Virus record (IMG/VR): IMGVR_UViG_3300036668_000436
Location: 1 to 50,860 of that record
DNA: 50,860 nt
DNA from: a virus
Reading direction: 5' to 3' (one strand)
Both the position numbers and the translations under genes were made by a program. Position 1 is the stretch's first letter. The number at the start of each line of letters is the position of its first letter. The notes under the pieces are model-generated. The model did not search any database. It saw only the letters and a list, made by a program, of their open reading frames with translations, and was not told the origin of the DNA. Positions 43,852-50,194 of this stretch are shown one piece after another.

Positions 43852-43863
43852 TTGTTTAGTAAT

Positions 43864-44130
43864 TTATACTTCTAAAAATACGTGAAATACTAAGCCTAAC
43901 TCTTCAAATTGAATAGTATTTAAAAATTGAAGATTTACATTAGGCATTTCATAACCTGTACCTATTACATAAATAGTATGTAAATGTGCAAAAGACTCTT
44001 CAGTATCTATTATTGCCCACATAACAATTTTACCTTTTTGTACTTGTACAGAAATTATTTCAGCTTTTGCTGTCATACTAAGATTTTGCTTAGAACTATT
44101 TGATAATTGGTATTTAAATATTTTTTTCAT
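43864..44130 (-). CDS. DUF7352-like protein (88 aa)
   Basis: The lay-out KKIFKYQLSNSSKQNLSMTAKAEIISVQVQKGKIVMWAIID, IYVIGTGYEMPN and GLVFHVFLEV is that of a widespread small phage family annotated DUF7352, an all-beta protein. No biochemical role is known. It lies in the small-gene early cluster 12 bases upstream of the DUF6283 gene. Confidence 0.75.
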   Translation of the reverse strand: MKKIFKYQLSNSSKQNLSMTAKAEIISVQVQKGKIVMWAIIDTEESFAHLHTIYVIGTGYEMPNVNLQFLNTIQFEELGLVFHVFLEV

Positions 44131-44274
44131 AATTTAACAGTTTATATTTGTGTATGTGAGTTGAAAGGAGTAACTTCGCAACTGAAAGTTTCTTCAGATT
44201 CTTGAAAAGTCCACCCCCTAGAAATAAAGATAAATCTTTTCTTTGGTGCAACCTTTCTTTAACTACTTTTTGAA

Positions 44275-44306
44275 TAAAAAACCCCTTATTTGCCAAAATA
44301 AAGGGT
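44275..44306 (-). terminator. Intrinsic terminator
   Basis: Stem ACCCTTTATTT / AAATAAGGGGT (one mismatch, 4-base loop) and then TTTTTT on the minus strand, just after the stop at 44317. It rules out a real reading frame across it. Confidence 0.75.
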
Positions 44307-44316
44307 ATTTTTAAAT

Positions 44317-44727
44317 TTAACTGTCTCTAGTTTCTTTGTCATTCTCTTTTAAATCTACCTCATAACTTTTTAAAGGAAAACTAAAAATCTCTTTGAGAAT
44401 TTCGTGTGATTTTTGATCTAATTGTTTTTTTCTTAAATCAATAGAGCCTATTTCTTTGTTTTGCTGTACTTTTAGACTATAGTGTTCATTAAGTAAAGCA
44501 TCTAAAGTGGCTTTAAGTGCTATTATTGTATCAATATTTGAATAAAAAGTAACATTTTTTACACCCTTTTTTTTAGAATCAATTTTTTTTATTTTTACTA
44601 CAAGAGAAATTGCAATTTTTTTACCTTCATCATCTAAATGAATAGCTTTTACTTTAGTACCATTAGGCATTGTAGTAATTATTTTCTTGTCTGTAACTTT
44701 AGTTTCTAATCTAATTTCTGTAATCAT
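44317..44727 (-). CDS. Hypothetical protein (136 aa)
   Basis: Starts MITEIRLETKVTDKKIITTMPNGTKVKAIHLDDEGKKIAISLVVKIKK (beta-rich) followed by a long coil (IIALKATLDALLNEHYSLKVQQNKEIGSIDLRKKQLDQKSHEILKEIF) and a charged tail. No family recognised. It follows the ClpX-like AAA+ gene by 24 bases and is probably its partner; a substrate adaptor role is speculation. Confidence 0.6.
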   Translation of the reverse strand: MITEIRLETKVTDKKIITTMPNGTKVKAIHLDDEGKKIAISLVVKIKKIDSKKKGVKNVTFYSNIDTIIALKATLDALLNEHYSLKVQQNKEIGSIDLRKKQLDQKSHEILKEIFSFPLKSYEVDLKENDKETRDS

Positions 44728-44751
44728 AATAGTATTTGTGTTGTGAGTATA

Positions 44752-45588
44752 TTACTCTGATTTAAATGACAATTTGTTTTGAAAAGTAACTGCTTGAGTT
44801 TCTTCTTTGTTTAGTTTTCCACCTTTAATGAAATACTGATTTACAAGAGTATTTACCAATCTTGCTCCAAGAGTATTCATTTCATAATTGAGTTGAATAT
44901 GATGTCTAATGACAAAAATTGCTGATTCTCTGTCTACCTCTGCAAATAAAGCTAAATATGTAGTCAATAACGCAGACTCATCTAAAATTTGAAATAGATC
45001 TTCAAGACTTAGTTTTTTAGTTGTGTAAGTTAAACCTACTCTACCTAAAAATTCTGTTTTAATACCTATCTCCCTTAATCTATCTAAAGTAAGATCTGCT
45101 TCTCCATTAAAAGCTCCAGCAAATACAAACAAAGTGTTTTTCATTGAGATTGGTATAAATTTACCATAGTCTCCAAAAACAGATGCAGAACCTCCTTCAA
45201 GAACTTTCAAGAATTCATTTTGAACTCCTGTAGTAGATTCATGAGCAGAGCTATCATTAGAATTACCACTGATAAAGAGTTTATCGAACTCATCTACAAA
45301 AATAACTGTAGGCTTGTTACCAAATTGTAACATTGGAGATAAAGCTTTTGACAAACTATTACCAGATACTCCTTCTTTAGTCAATTGTGCAGCATTTATT
45401 TCTAAAAAACCTAGTTCATTGTACTCTGCTAATGAAGCAATAGTATATGATTTACTATTACCACTTTCTCCTGTTAATAGAAAATGAGGTCTTAATGTAG
45501 CATTAGAAGCTTTAAAAACTTCAAAGATTCTTCCTAAATCTTGAACAAGAACTTCTTGTCCAATGATGTTTAATTTCCCTTTTGACAT
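44752..45588 (-). CDS. ClpX-like AAA+ ATPase (278 aa)
   Basis: Walker A GESGNSKS (residues 40-47), Walker B VIFVDEFDKLF (D99, E100), sensor 1 NTLFVFAGAF, and arginine-finger region RLREIGIKTEFLGRVG that is very close to ClpX/ClpY (GLIPEFIGR). The protein has only the AAA+ core: no ClpX zinc-binding domain and no evident IGF loop for ClpP. It may act as a dismantling or protein-remodelling ATPase without the protease, or divert host machinery. It follows the 767-base region without genes. Confidence 0.75.
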   Translation of the reverse strand: MSKGKLNIIGQEVLVQDLGRIFEVFKASNATLRPHFLLTGESGNSKSYTIASLAEYNELGFLEINAAQLTKEGVSGNSLSKALSPMLQFGNKPTVIFVDEFDKLFISGNSNDSSAHESTTGVQNEFLKVLEGGSASVFGDYGKFIPISMKNTLFVFAGAFNGEADLTLDRLREIGIKTEFLGRVGLTYTTKKLSLEDLFQILDESALLTTYLALFAEVDRESAIFVIRHHIQLNYEMNTLGARLVNTLVNQYFIKGGKLNKEETQAVTFQNKLSFKSE

Positions 45589-46355
45589 AATTTAGTTATT
45601 TATTTGTTGTTTTTAATATCTAATAAAAAATACTTCGTGTGAAGTCACTTGTCAATTAACTATACAATTAAATGTTTAGTTAAGATCATACTGTTTAGCA
45701 CCCACAGCATTGCACTATGCCCGAAGACAACGATTTTCATCTGTCATGCAATTTGTTTGGGTCACGTGGTTAATTCAAAGAACTTTGGTAGGCTCGAATA
45801 TAATAACTACTTGCTGAGAACTCATTTTTGTTGTTTAGAACCAAATATTCTAACCTTATTTTTGACGGTATGCACTTTCTCAAGGTGTACAACAAATCTA
45901 ACATTACTGCTAGTATCTTTATGTAAATATGACGTTTGCTTTGTTATACTATTTCTAGCGCACTCTACGGTTCTTTTACAAAGGTTTAAATGTTTAACCT
46001 GTTTATTAAAAACTCTTTACCCAAATTTCAGTGGGATTATTAATGTAGATACAACCTTTTGGGGATCTCTTATGCACTTTTAGAGTAACATATCACTAGT
46101 AATATCTACAACAAACACAACTGCTGATACAGTTTTTATTCCTACCTTTAGACGTTACTTTTTAGCATTATTCTATCGTATTAATTGCTTGTCTTCAATC
46201 AAAGAGTTATTAAGGTATAAAAACTATTTACTTCAGGAGCTTCACCTGCCTTTTATTATACATGTAGCTTCTACTCTGCCTTTTTATGTGGTCGGATCAC
46301 TTGTTATATGCCTTCAATCACTACGGAGCTTTTTACTTTGTAAATAGTTTAATTT
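45589..46355. other. 767-base region without a convincing gene; structured
   Basis: Less AT-biased than the coding DNA and without a plausible minus-strand frame. A plus-strand open frame (45,649-46,083) starts with TTG and encodes a Cys-rich peptide unlike any neighbour; rejected. It contains an 8-bp inverted repeat (46,044-46,051 with 46,103-46,110), an 11-bp inverted repeat (46,221-46,231 with 46,340-46,350) and imperfect 24-base direct repeats around 46,236 and 46,265. A plus-strand TATTTTTG near 45,858 could be a host promoter -7 but has a weak -33. Confidence 0.6.
46221..46350 (-). ncRNA. Putative structured RNA closed by an 11-bp stem
   Basis: GTAAATAGTTT pairs perfectly with AAACTATTTAC about 110 bases away, and the minus-strand distal arm runs into TTTTTAT. 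The enclosed part has hairpin potential but no ORF. It may be an RNA with terminator-like 3' end following the 78-aa gene, or an extended 3' UTR. Extent and strand are inferred. Confidence 0.4.
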
Positions 46356-46592
46356 TTAAAGCCTATCTCCTTCTGTATCTCCAGATGAATCACCTCTTAA
46401 CATTTTTTCTGTTCCTTCTCTAGGTGTAAAACTTACAGTTTTTCCTGCTTTTAAATGTGAAGCTTCTTTAGTGTGAATGTATTTATTACTCACTGAAATT
46501 ACTTCACTACCTTTGAATTTAGTACCTTTTAAATTGGCTTCCAAATAATCTCTTTGGAATGCATTTGCGTTTCCGCCAGTTTGTTTTGACAT
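46356..46592 (-). CDS. Small hypothetical protein (78 aa)
   Basis: MSKQTGGNANAFQRDYLEANLKGTKFKGSEVISVSNKYIHTKEASHLKAGKTVSFTPREGTEKMLRGDSSGDTEGDRL: basic middle, acidic C-terminus, mostly disordered or small beta. Unknown family. The leader before the ATG has the local TAAATATT form. Last gene before the non-coding region. Confidence 0.55.
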   Translation of the reverse strand: MSKQTGGNANAFQRDYLEANLKGTKFKGSEVISVSNKYIHTKEASHLKAGKTVSFTPREGTEKMLRGDSSGDTEGDRL

Positions 46593-46629
46593 AATATTTA
46601 TTTTTACGATTATTTAATTTTTAAATAGA

Positions 46630-46678
46630 AATAACCTACTGCTTCAGTTGATACGTTGACAGTATCTAGTAGGTTATT
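46630..46678 (-). terminator. Long compound hairpin after the basic 69-aa gene
   Basis: An 11-bp perfect outer stem (AATAACCTACT / AGTAGGTTATT) encloses a second 5-bp stem (GATAC / GTATC) with the 7-base loop GTTGACA. It starts five bases after the stop at 46685 and may terminate transcription or shield the mRNA end. Confidence 0.65.
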
Positions 46679-46684
46679 CTATTA

Positions 46685-46894
46685 TTATCTACGTCTTTGA
46701 TTAAAATCTTTTTTTACAGATTGAGGTTGTAACTTCATCTTGTTTTTATAAGTAGATTTTTTACTTTTTGGTTGTTTAGCTACAAGTTTTACTTGTGACT
46801 TATGACTATTAGTAATAACTCTAAGAACTGTACGATGAATATCTTCTGTTGAAAAATCTATTCTACTTAATATTGCTAATAATGAAACTTTCAT
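46685..46894 (-). CDS. Small basic protein (69 aa)
   Basis: MKVSLLAILSRIDFSTEDIHRTVLRVITNSHKSQVKLVAKQPKSKKSTYKNKMKLQPQSVKKDFNQRRR is highly basic in its second half (about 20 Lys/Arg), like a nucleic-acid-binding tail. No family recognised. It lies three bases after the next gene's stop, inside the small-gene cluster. Confidence 0.6.
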   Translation of the reverse strand: MKVSLLAILSRIDFSTEDIHRTVLRVITNSHKSQVKLVAKQPKSKKSTYKNKMKLQPQSVKKDFNQRRR

Positions 46895-46896
46895 AG

Positions 46897-47121
46897 TTAT
46901 TTGTAGTTTGTAAGTTCTAATATTAGTTTAAGTTGTTGAAGATTGTGGATATTACCCACAAATCTAACATCTTTTGTTGTTTCATAAGCTATTACTGTAA
47001 CATTTTTTTCATTATAATCTACAACAAATTTAGTAGAAGGATTATATCCTGTAACATCTGATGTTGTTTCTAGTAATGTAAACTGTTTGCTTAACAGATA
47101 TTCTTTAATTACTTTTTTCAT
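46897..47121 (-). CDS. Small hypothetical protein (74 aa)
   Basis: I choose the ATG at 47121 (MKKVIKEYLLSKQ), which overlaps the upstream stop (TGA at 47118-47120) as ATGA; the longer frame needs a non-ATG start. The product is alpha/beta with VVDYNEKNVTVIAYETTKDVRFVGNIHNL. No motif recognised. Translational coupling to the membrane peptide upstream is likely. Confidence 0.6.
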   Translation of the reverse strand: MKKVIKEYLLSKQFTLLETTSDVTGYNPSTKFVVDYNEKNVTVIAYETTKDVRFVGNIHNLQQLKLILELTNYK

Positions 47122-47282
47122 TGAGATAGAAGGTAAAAAAGAATTGTCCAAAATAAGATTGCTGCTAAACCGCTTTTAACGGTACTGTTAAACGCTATTT
47201 TATTTCTTATTTCACCTAAGAGTGCTAATAAAAAAGTTAAAGACATAAAAAGTGCAAAGAAAAATACTAATGAATTTATCAT
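47118..47282 (-). CDS. Small two-helix membrane protein (54 aa)
   Basis: A 54-codon ATG frame, ending in TGA that overlaps the next ATG. Two hydrophobic helices (residues 3-22 and 37-52) flank a charged loop (GEIRNKIAFNSTVKSG). The ATG is preceded by TAATAACCAAA, the same leader as the gene at 47,730. It is a plausible inner-membrane peptide such as an early host-modifying or superinfection factor (inference). Confidence 0.65.
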   Translation of the reverse strand: MINSLVFFFALFMSLTFLLALLGEIRNKIAFNSTVKSGLAAILFWTILFYLLSQ

Positions 47283-47321
47283 GATATTTGGTTATTAAGA
47301 TTGGTATTTAAAAAAAAACAA

Positions 47322-47402
47322 TATTGACACCTCAAGGCTACAATCCTTGTGTTATGCACTCACAACAGTTACACATACTCATGTATTTAAAAGATGTCAA
47401 TA
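47322..47402 (-). ncRNA. Cloverleaf-like structured element
   Basis: An 8-bp perfect outer stem (TATTGACA / TGTCAATA) encloses about 65 bases with an arm CAAGG-CTACAAT-CCTTG (5-bp stem, 7-base loop) and two weaker hairpins (minus ATAC/GTAT and TGTT/AACA). It lies in the leader between the 107-aa and 54-aa genes. It lacks tRNA consensus bases. It could be an RNA leader, processed RNA or terminator-like element. Confidence 0.4.
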
Positions 47403-47406
47403 ATAG

Positions 47407-47730
47407 TTATTTAATTGGAACTAGGTAATTTAATTCATACTCAGTAAATGTGGAATCTTCATCAAGAATTAAATTTGATGTGTAAGCTGTAGCTGTAGAA
47501 ATGTATTCAGATAATTGTTGCTTGTCAAGGAAATTAATGACAGTAGTATCTCTTTCATTAGATACTGTAAGTCCATCTATAAATAGTATGTTAGACCCTA
47601 ATGGATCTATTACATAGATTTCAAGTACAGTATTTTTATGCATTGGTACGTCATTTAAAATAAATGGTGTAACTATTCCTAGTATGTATACAATAGGGAA
47701 TAATAAAAAGGAAATGAATGGATTTTTCAT
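47407..47730 (-). CDS. Membrane-anchored protein (107 aa)
   Basis: I start it at ATG 47730 (MKNPFISFLLFPIVYILGIVTPFIL), with an N-terminal signal anchor (residues 4-24) and a soluble beta-rich remainder (VLEIYVIDPLGSNILFIDGLTV). A longer GTG-started frame adds a low-quality segment and is not preferred. The leader TAATAACCAAA is the same as at 47,282. A 23-base motif lies 202 bases upstream. Function unknown; it would be on the periplasmic side. Confidence 0.6.
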   Translation of the reverse strand: MKNPFISFLLFPIVYILGIVTPFILNDVPMHKNTVLEIYVIDPLGSNILFIDGLTVSNERDTTVINFLDKQQLSEYISTATAYTSNLILDEDSTFTEYELNYLVPIK

Positions 47731-47932
47731 AAGTTTGGTTATTAGGGTTTTTAAATAAAAGCTATTAATGGGTTTAGTGGTATTTATGGCATTTTGAATT
47801 AGGAGGTGTAGGGGTGGCTGGGGTTTAAGTACACTTATTCTATACACTTACTGACCTAATTTAGGCAAATATGAGTTATTATATACATTTAACCTACTAT
47901 ATTTAGTAAATCAAGTAACATTGTACATAACT

Positions 47933-47955
47933 GCTCGATATTAGTGAGGGTTTTG
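47933..47955 (-). promoter_or_regulatory. 23-base early-promoter candidate, copy b
   Basis: Plus reading GCTCGATATTAG followed by TGAGGGTTTTG. It lies upstream of the membrane gene (202 bases before its ATG) and downstream of the 48,238 gene's terminator. Confidence 0.55.
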
Positions 47956-47989
47956 AGAGGATAATTTAAAACAAATTAAATAACTTTCA

Positions 47990-48063
47990 TTGTTCCCCAC
48001 CACTGTTTCCTTTAAAAAGAATAATTTTTTGTTCCTAACCACTGTTCCCTTTAAAAAAAATAA
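47990..48063. repeat. Two 35-base direct repeats, 39-base spacing
   Basis: Units at 47,990-48,024 and 48,029-48,063 begin TTGTTCC and end AATAA with the core CCACTGTT(T/C)CCTTTAAA; 31 of 35 positions match. No ORF in them. They may be binding sites or a duplication. Confidence 0.7.
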
Positions 48064-48189
48064 CTTACACACCGAGTTTCCTCAATGTGTAAGCTATATA
48101 CTTTCTAACCTATCTGTTTTACACTGGACTGAGCGCTTGTGATCAAATCAAGCTCTAGGTGTTGGAATAATTGGTGTCACAGAAAGTAT
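48064..48189. other. Structured non-coding stretch (two inverted repeats)
   Basis: An 8-bp hairpin (CTTACACA 48,064-48,071 / TGTGTAAG 48,086-48,093) is followed by a 9-bp outer stem (ATACTTTCT 48,098-48,106 / AGAAAGTAT 48,181-48,189) enclosing 74 bases with an arm GCTTG...CAAGC. No gene fits. Potential RNA; strand not decided. Confidence 0.5.
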
Positions 48190-48201
48190 TTAGATAAAAA
48201 T

Positions 48202-48230
48202 AATGTGTCCTACTTATTGTAGGACACATT
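48202..48230 (-). terminator. Strong intrinsic terminator of the 106-aa gene
   Basis: Stem AATGTGTCCTAC / GTAGGACACATT, 12 bp perfect with a 5-base loop, then ATTTTTAT on the minus strand. It ends eight bases before the stop of the gene at 48,238. Confidence 0.85.
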
Positions 48231-48237
48231 TTCAGGT

Positions 48238-48558
48238 TTAGTAAGACCTAGCAGGTGCATTTTGTCTTGCCAACACTCGGTATGCAGTGTATGAAGTTCC
48301 AGATTCTTTGGCATCTTTCTCTTGAGGTTCTTGTAAGTACAACAAATCGAAGCCAATTGGATCAGCATCAATTTTGGCAATTACTTCTCCGGGAACAGAT
48401 ACAGCCACACGCTTATCATTATTCCAATGTCTCATCCAATCTGTTGCAACTAATGTACCTGTTGCATCAGGTGCTTGTGCCACTTCTAGAGTGAACGCTT
48501 GTCCTGCTAATAAGATACCCTTTTGTACTAACACTTCTTTAATTTGAATTATATTCAT
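48238..48558 (-). CDS. Early protein with C-terminus ARSY (106 aa)
   Basis: The ATG at 48558 (MNIIQIKEVLVQKGI) is preferred over a longer non-ATG frame because two 23-base motifs lie 60 and 102 bases upstream of it. The product has an OB-like or small-barrel beta pattern (LLAGQAFTLEVAQAPDATGTLVATDWMRHWNNDKRVAVSVPGEVI) and ends LARQNAPARSY, the same last four residues as the 219-aa protein at 41,398. Its unit is bounded by promoter-like motifs and a strong terminator. Function unknown; a DNA-binding role is possible. Confidence 0.6.
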   Translation of the reverse strand: MNIIQIKEVLVQKGILLAGQAFTLEVAQAPDATGTLVATDWMRHWNNDKRVAVSVPGEVIAKIDADPIGFDLLYLQEPQEKDAKESGTSYTAYRVLARQNAPARSY

Positions 48559-48618
48559 TTTGTATTTTACGTTTCCACACTTGAGCAACGTATAAGCTTT
48601 GGTTATAATTTAATTCTT

Positions 48619-48641
48619 GCTAGTTATGAGTGAGGGTTTTG
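48619..48641 (-). promoter_or_regulatory. 23-base early-promoter candidate, copy c
   Basis: Plus reading GCTAGTTATGAG followed by TGAGGGTTTTG. It lies 60 bases upstream of the ATG at 48,558. Copy d follows 42 bases upstream. Confidence 0.6.
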
Positions 48642-48660
48642 TATACCTCAATGCTCAACA

Positions 48661-48683
48661 GCTAGTAATAAGTGAGGGTTTTG
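48661..48683 (-). promoter_or_regulatory. 23-base early-promoter candidate, copy d
   Basis: Plus reading GCTAGTAATAAG followed by TGAGGGTTTTG. It is 102 bases upstream of the ATG at 48,558 and 19 bases after the end of the 56-aa gene. It is a close tandem with copy c. Confidence 0.6.
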
Positions 48684-48702
48684 AGACCAACACTGTATGC
48701 CA

Positions 48703-48873
48703 TTATACTACTTTGTTGATACTCATGAGTACCAAACATATCAAGATGCAGTCAAGAACTAGAGTGACAACAAGTGTAGACACAAGTTGCTTCCAAGTTC
48801 TTTTCATACATGATATAACAATAAGACTAACCATAGGTAATAATATTAAGTTAAACAATAGATTACAATACAT
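48703..48873 (-). CDS. Small membrane protein (56 aa)
   Basis: ATG at 48873 (MYCNLLFNLILLPMVSLIVISCMKR) gives 56 residues with two hydrophobic helices (4-22 and 31-50) and a central KRTWK. A longer frame from 48966 runs into the motif copy e. It is the first gene of the minus block, 57 bases after that motif, so probably among the earliest phage proteins. Function unknown. Confidence 0.6.
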   Translation of the reverse strand: MYCNLLFNLILLPMVSLIVISCMKRTWKQLVSTLVVTLVLDCILICLVLMSINKVV

Positions 48874-48930
48874 ATTATATTGAGCCAGGAAAAAGATATT
48901 TCCATAAGTGACCCAGGGGGACTTGTAATC

Positions 48931-48953
48931 GCTAATTATAAGTAGGGGTCTTG
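48931..48953 (-). promoter_or_regulatory. 23-base early-promoter candidate, copy e
   Basis: Plus reading GCTAATTATAAG followed by TAGGGGTCTTG; the most divergent copy (two changes in the core). It lies 57 bases upstream of the ATG at 48,873 and next to the divergent plus-strand promoter. Confidence 0.55.
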
Positions 48954-48970
48954 TCTCAAGGAACATTAAG

Positions 48971-49019
48971 ATTTCTGAATTCTAATAAAATTTCTGAATT
49001 CTAATAAAATTCTAATAAA
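48971..49019. repeat. Tandem 19-base AT-rich repeat (2.6 copies)
   Basis: ATTTCTGAATTCTAATAAA occurs at 48,971-48,989 and 48,990-49,008, followed by an 11-base partial copy to 49,019. It lies just upstream of the host-type -33 element and could act like an UP element, or spacer. Confidence 0.8.
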
Positions 49020-49039
49020 AATTTTTACTAAAAAAAATA

Positions 49040-49070
49040 TTTGGTAGTATAAAAAATTTGTTTACCTTTG
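49040..49070 (+). promoter_or_regulatory. Bacteroidota-type promoter of the rightward block
   Basis: -33 TTTG at 49,040-49,043 and -7 TACCTTTG at 49,063-49,070 (consensus TAnnTTTG) with a 19-base spacer, the preferred spacing. The expected start is near 49,076. It is the only strong such match upstream of a plus-strand operon and sets the translation start of the next gene at 49,107, because an earlier TTG lies inside the -7 element. Confidence 0.8.
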
Positions 49071-49106
49071 CTTAAGAAAGAATTGAACAAGTATAATTTG
49101 AACACT

Positions 49107-49442
49107 ATGGAACAAGAACTAATAAGTATGTATGGACCTAGAACAGCTCCTTACTATCCAAATTATTATATGACAGATATTGATAATGTAATAATTATAA
49201 AAAGTACTTTAAGAGAACTTTATAATGGAATCTATTATGATATTTTATTACAAAGATGTTTTAAATATGATAAAGTTGAAATAGAACTTACAGTAAATTT
49301 TAAAATACATGTAAAAACAGATTTAATAATACTGTTTGCTAAAGATGTATATCTTAGACAACATTTAGCTGTTTTAGACCCTAGTTATAAACCTTCTGAT
49401 AATCAAGAATCAGAAGCAGATAGATTAAAAAAATTAGTATGA
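49107..49442 (+). CDS. Hypothetical first gene of the rightward block (111 aa)
   Basis: Starts at ATG 49,107 (MEQELISMYGPRTAPYYPNYYMTDIDNVII), 30 bases after the predicted transcription start; a frame beginning at TTG 49,068 would lie inside the promoter. The product is soluble with a C-terminal charged tail (SEADRLKKLV). No known family. Its stop overlaps the next ATG by 4 bases. Confidence 0.65.
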   Translation: MEQELISMYGPRTAPYYPNYYMTDIDNVIIIKSTLRELYNGIYYDILLQRCFKYDKVEIELTVNFKIHVKTDLIILFAKDVYLRQHLAVLDPSYKPSDNQESEADRLKKLV

Positions 49443-49813
49443 TACATAGAAAAAGAGAAAGATTTCCAATATACACTTCTATATTTTTAGATATAGTAAT
49501 AGCAGATACTAGTAAAGAAGTTAATGAGCTGTTTGAAAATAAAAAACAAGAAGAGTTTTATGCTTGTGTAAGTAAAGAAAGTTTTGAATTTGATAATAGA
49601 TGGTTTCATGGTATTACAATTGTACTTTGTACAGAACAAGATGAAATTACTCCTAGTATTATTGTACATGAAGCTGTTCACATAAAAAATATGCTTTGGG
49701 ATTATTTAGGTATAAAAAGTAAATATAAAAATGATGAACATGAAGCTTATTTTATAGAATGGTTATTTGAAGAAATAAGTAAAGAGTTTGCTATTTTTAA
49801 TTTAAAGCATTAA
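49439..49813 (+). CDS. Putative small zinc metallopeptidase-like protein (124 aa)
   Basis: An HExxH motif, HEAVH in SIIVHEAVHIKNMLW (near residue 80-84), is followed by NDEHEAYFIEWLFEEI with a possible third Glu ligand, the pattern of minimal zincins found in Bacteroidota phages. There is no signal peptide. It may process a structural protein or act on host factors; neither is shown. ATG overlaps the previous stop (ATGA). Confidence 0.6.
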   Translation: MIHRKRERFPIYTSIFLDIVIADTSKEVNELFENKKQEEFYACVSKESFEFDNRWFHGITIVLCTEQDEITPSIIVHEAVHIKNMLWDYLGIKSKYKNDEHEAYFIEWLFEEISKEFAIFNLKH

Positions 49814-49825
49814 AAGAAAAAACGA

Positions 49826-50194
49826 ATGAATAATATAATTCAACATAGTGTCAGAGTTACTAAAGCTAATGAATACTTCAGTAAGCATCTGGAGATTATT
49901 AGTCCTTTTTTACCTGCACACTTAACAAAAAAAGAAGTAGAAGTTTTAGGTATGTTTATGTCTTTTGATGAATCAGGTATTCTTAAAAGATTTGATACCC
50001 CCTATAGGAAAATAGTAAGAGATACTATTGGTTTATCTCATAGTGGATTATCAGGACACATTAGTAATTTAATTGCCAAAGCTGCAATTACAGAAGAGCT
50101 TAATGGAGATCTTACAATTAAATCTTATTTGTTTCCAGAAGAAACTAAACAATTTTATCAATTTAAAATACTATTAAAAGATGACACCAATTAA
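49826..50194 (+). CDS. Putative winged-helix/HTH protein (122 aa)
   Basis: The segment LPAHLTKKEVEVLGMFMSFDESGILKRFDTPYRKIVRDTIGLSHSGLSGHISNLIAKAAITEELNGDLTIKSYLFP resembles a winged-helix: LTKKEVEVLGMFM is a start helix, GLSHSGLSGHISNLIAKAAI a recognition helix and a wing strand follow. Similar proteins precede terminase genes in crAss-like phages; this is recollection, not search. It may control or join late gene expression. Confidence 0.5.
   Translation: MNNIIQHSVRVTKANEYFSKHLEIISPFLPAHLTKKEVEVLGMFMSFDESGILKRFDTPYRKIVRDTIGLSHSGLSGHISNLIAKAAITEELNGDLTIKSYLFPEETKQFYQFKILLKDDTN

Noticed and set aside
44114-44296. Minus-strand 60-codon open frame
   Set aside because: Its ATG lies in the terminator hairpin at 44,275-44,306, so it would be transcribed poorly, and the composition is not protein-like.
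45649-46083. Plus-strand open frame of 144 codons
   Set aside because: It starts with TTG, is Cys-, Leu- and His-rich unlike all neighbours, is on the wrong strand for the block and overlaps inverted repeats; looks like chance in a less AT-biased non-coding stretch.
47731-47847. GTG-started extension of the 107-aa membrane protein
   Set aside because: The added 39 residues lack protein-like character, and the internal ATG gives a clean signal anchor with the local TAATAACCAAA leader.
48255-48883. Plus-strand open frames opposite the early genes and motifs
   Set aside because: They run across terminator and promoter-like motifs and are antisense to better supported minus-strand genes.
42000-49000. 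CRISPR array
   Set aside because: The five 23-base motif copies are irregularly spaced (42 bases to 4.5 kb) with genes between them; no regular repeat-spacer pattern exists.
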